From NCBI GenBank assembly GCA_012184525.1, contig WOFQ01000029.1, positions 248,001 through 312,000 of the forward strand: a stretch of DNA of 64,000 nt. The letters run 5' to 3'. The DNA comes from Xenoacremonium recifei (taxonomy: Eukaryota > Ascomycota > Sordariomycetes > Hypocreales > Nectriaceae). This document shows, one piece after another, positions 63,824 to 64,000 of this stretch. The notes below the pieces were generated by a model. The model searched no databases. It had not been told where the DNA came from and was given only the letters and a program-made list of their open reading frames with translations. A program made the position numbers and the translations under genes. Each line of letters opens with the position of its first letter. The stretch's first letter is position 1.

Positions 63824-64000
63824 GGTGTCGAGTGTGTAAAGTTAATTTATATGTAGCAATTGGATCAAGTTGAATAGTTTGAAGTCGAAAAGCACAGCTC
63901 GGAGACGATGCGAGGGACGGTATATATACTTGGGCAAGCTCGGGGCTCACTCTAGTCCAAAGCTCTAGAGCACAATGACGTGGCACTTGATTCAGCTCAG
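63824..64000. other. Promoter of the CipC gene to the window edge
   Basis: Contains the TATA box at 63921-63928. Nothing else is visible in this short stretch. Confidence 0.5.
63921..63928 (-). promoter_or_regulatory. TATA box of the CipC gene
   Basis: TATATATA, about 100 bp upstream of the start codon at 63823. It fits the strong inducible expression known for this family. Confidence 0.55.

Noticed and set aside
1..64000. CRISPR arrays, bacterial operons, ribosome binding sites, plasmid origins
   Set aside because: Spliced genes and fungal families throughout show a nuclear fungal genome, and no such arrays are visible.

Overview
This window comes from the nuclear genome of a filamentous ascomycete (Pezizomycotina), most likely a Sordariomycete close to the Hypocreales. 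The evidence is short 50-90 bp spliceosomal introns with GTAAGT-like donors and CTAAC branch sites, many Zn2Cys6 regulators, a HET-domain gene, a CipC/DUF3759 gene, a phytoene desaturase of the CarB/AL-1 type and a LaeA-like methyltransferase. I rebuilt most gene models by splicing and checked that every exon join keeps the reading frame. Several true starts lie in exons too short to stand out as ORFs.

Layout. 1-7.9 kb: 5' end of a putative SulP-like permease gene running off the left edge, an anion/cation symporter of the allantoate-permease (Dal5/AstA) family, a nine-exon DHA2 transporter and a secreted arylsulfatase; together they suggest sulfur scavenging. 8.5-13 kb: mitochondrial D-lactate dehydrogenase and, convergent to it, a CTF1-beta-like Zn2Cys6 regulator. 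14-20 kb: LaeA-like methyltransferase, Zn2Cys6 regulator and DHA2 efflux transporter. The last two share a 16 bp promoter element, so they look like a small regulon. 20.5-28.5 kb: housekeeping genes (coatomer gamma, Atp12) and a GPI-anchored aspartic protease. 29.5-34.1 kb: a HET gene followed by two small orphan genes that look like diverged tandem paralogs. 34.4-39 kb: Zn2Cys6 regulator divergent from an ABCG half-transporter, with an inverted CCG-N6-CGG site between them. 39.4-43.4 kb: an intron-bearing tRNA, probably Lys(UUU), a DUF7587-like orphan and a 4-coumarate-CoA-ligase-like enzyme with a peroxisomal tail. 44-47 kb: a mucin-like GPI cell-wall protein. 46.9-53.6 kb: 6.7 kb in which I see no gene. 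53.6-56.5 kb: an Asn-rich prion-like protein and a zinc-finger-like protein with an acidic repeat tail and a probable GC-AG intron. 57.2-59.2 kb: Vms1/ANKZF1 ribosome quality control factor. 60-63.8 kb: a small stress-type gene, phytoene desaturase carB and a CipC gene.

Main leads are the shared promoter element linking the regulator at 15.8 kb to the transporter at 19.9 kb, the operator-like inverted repeat between the regulator and ABC transporter at 36 kb, the unrecognised small paralog pair next to the HET gene, and the prion-like protein that follows the long gene desert. All calls come from reading the sequence; no database search was run.
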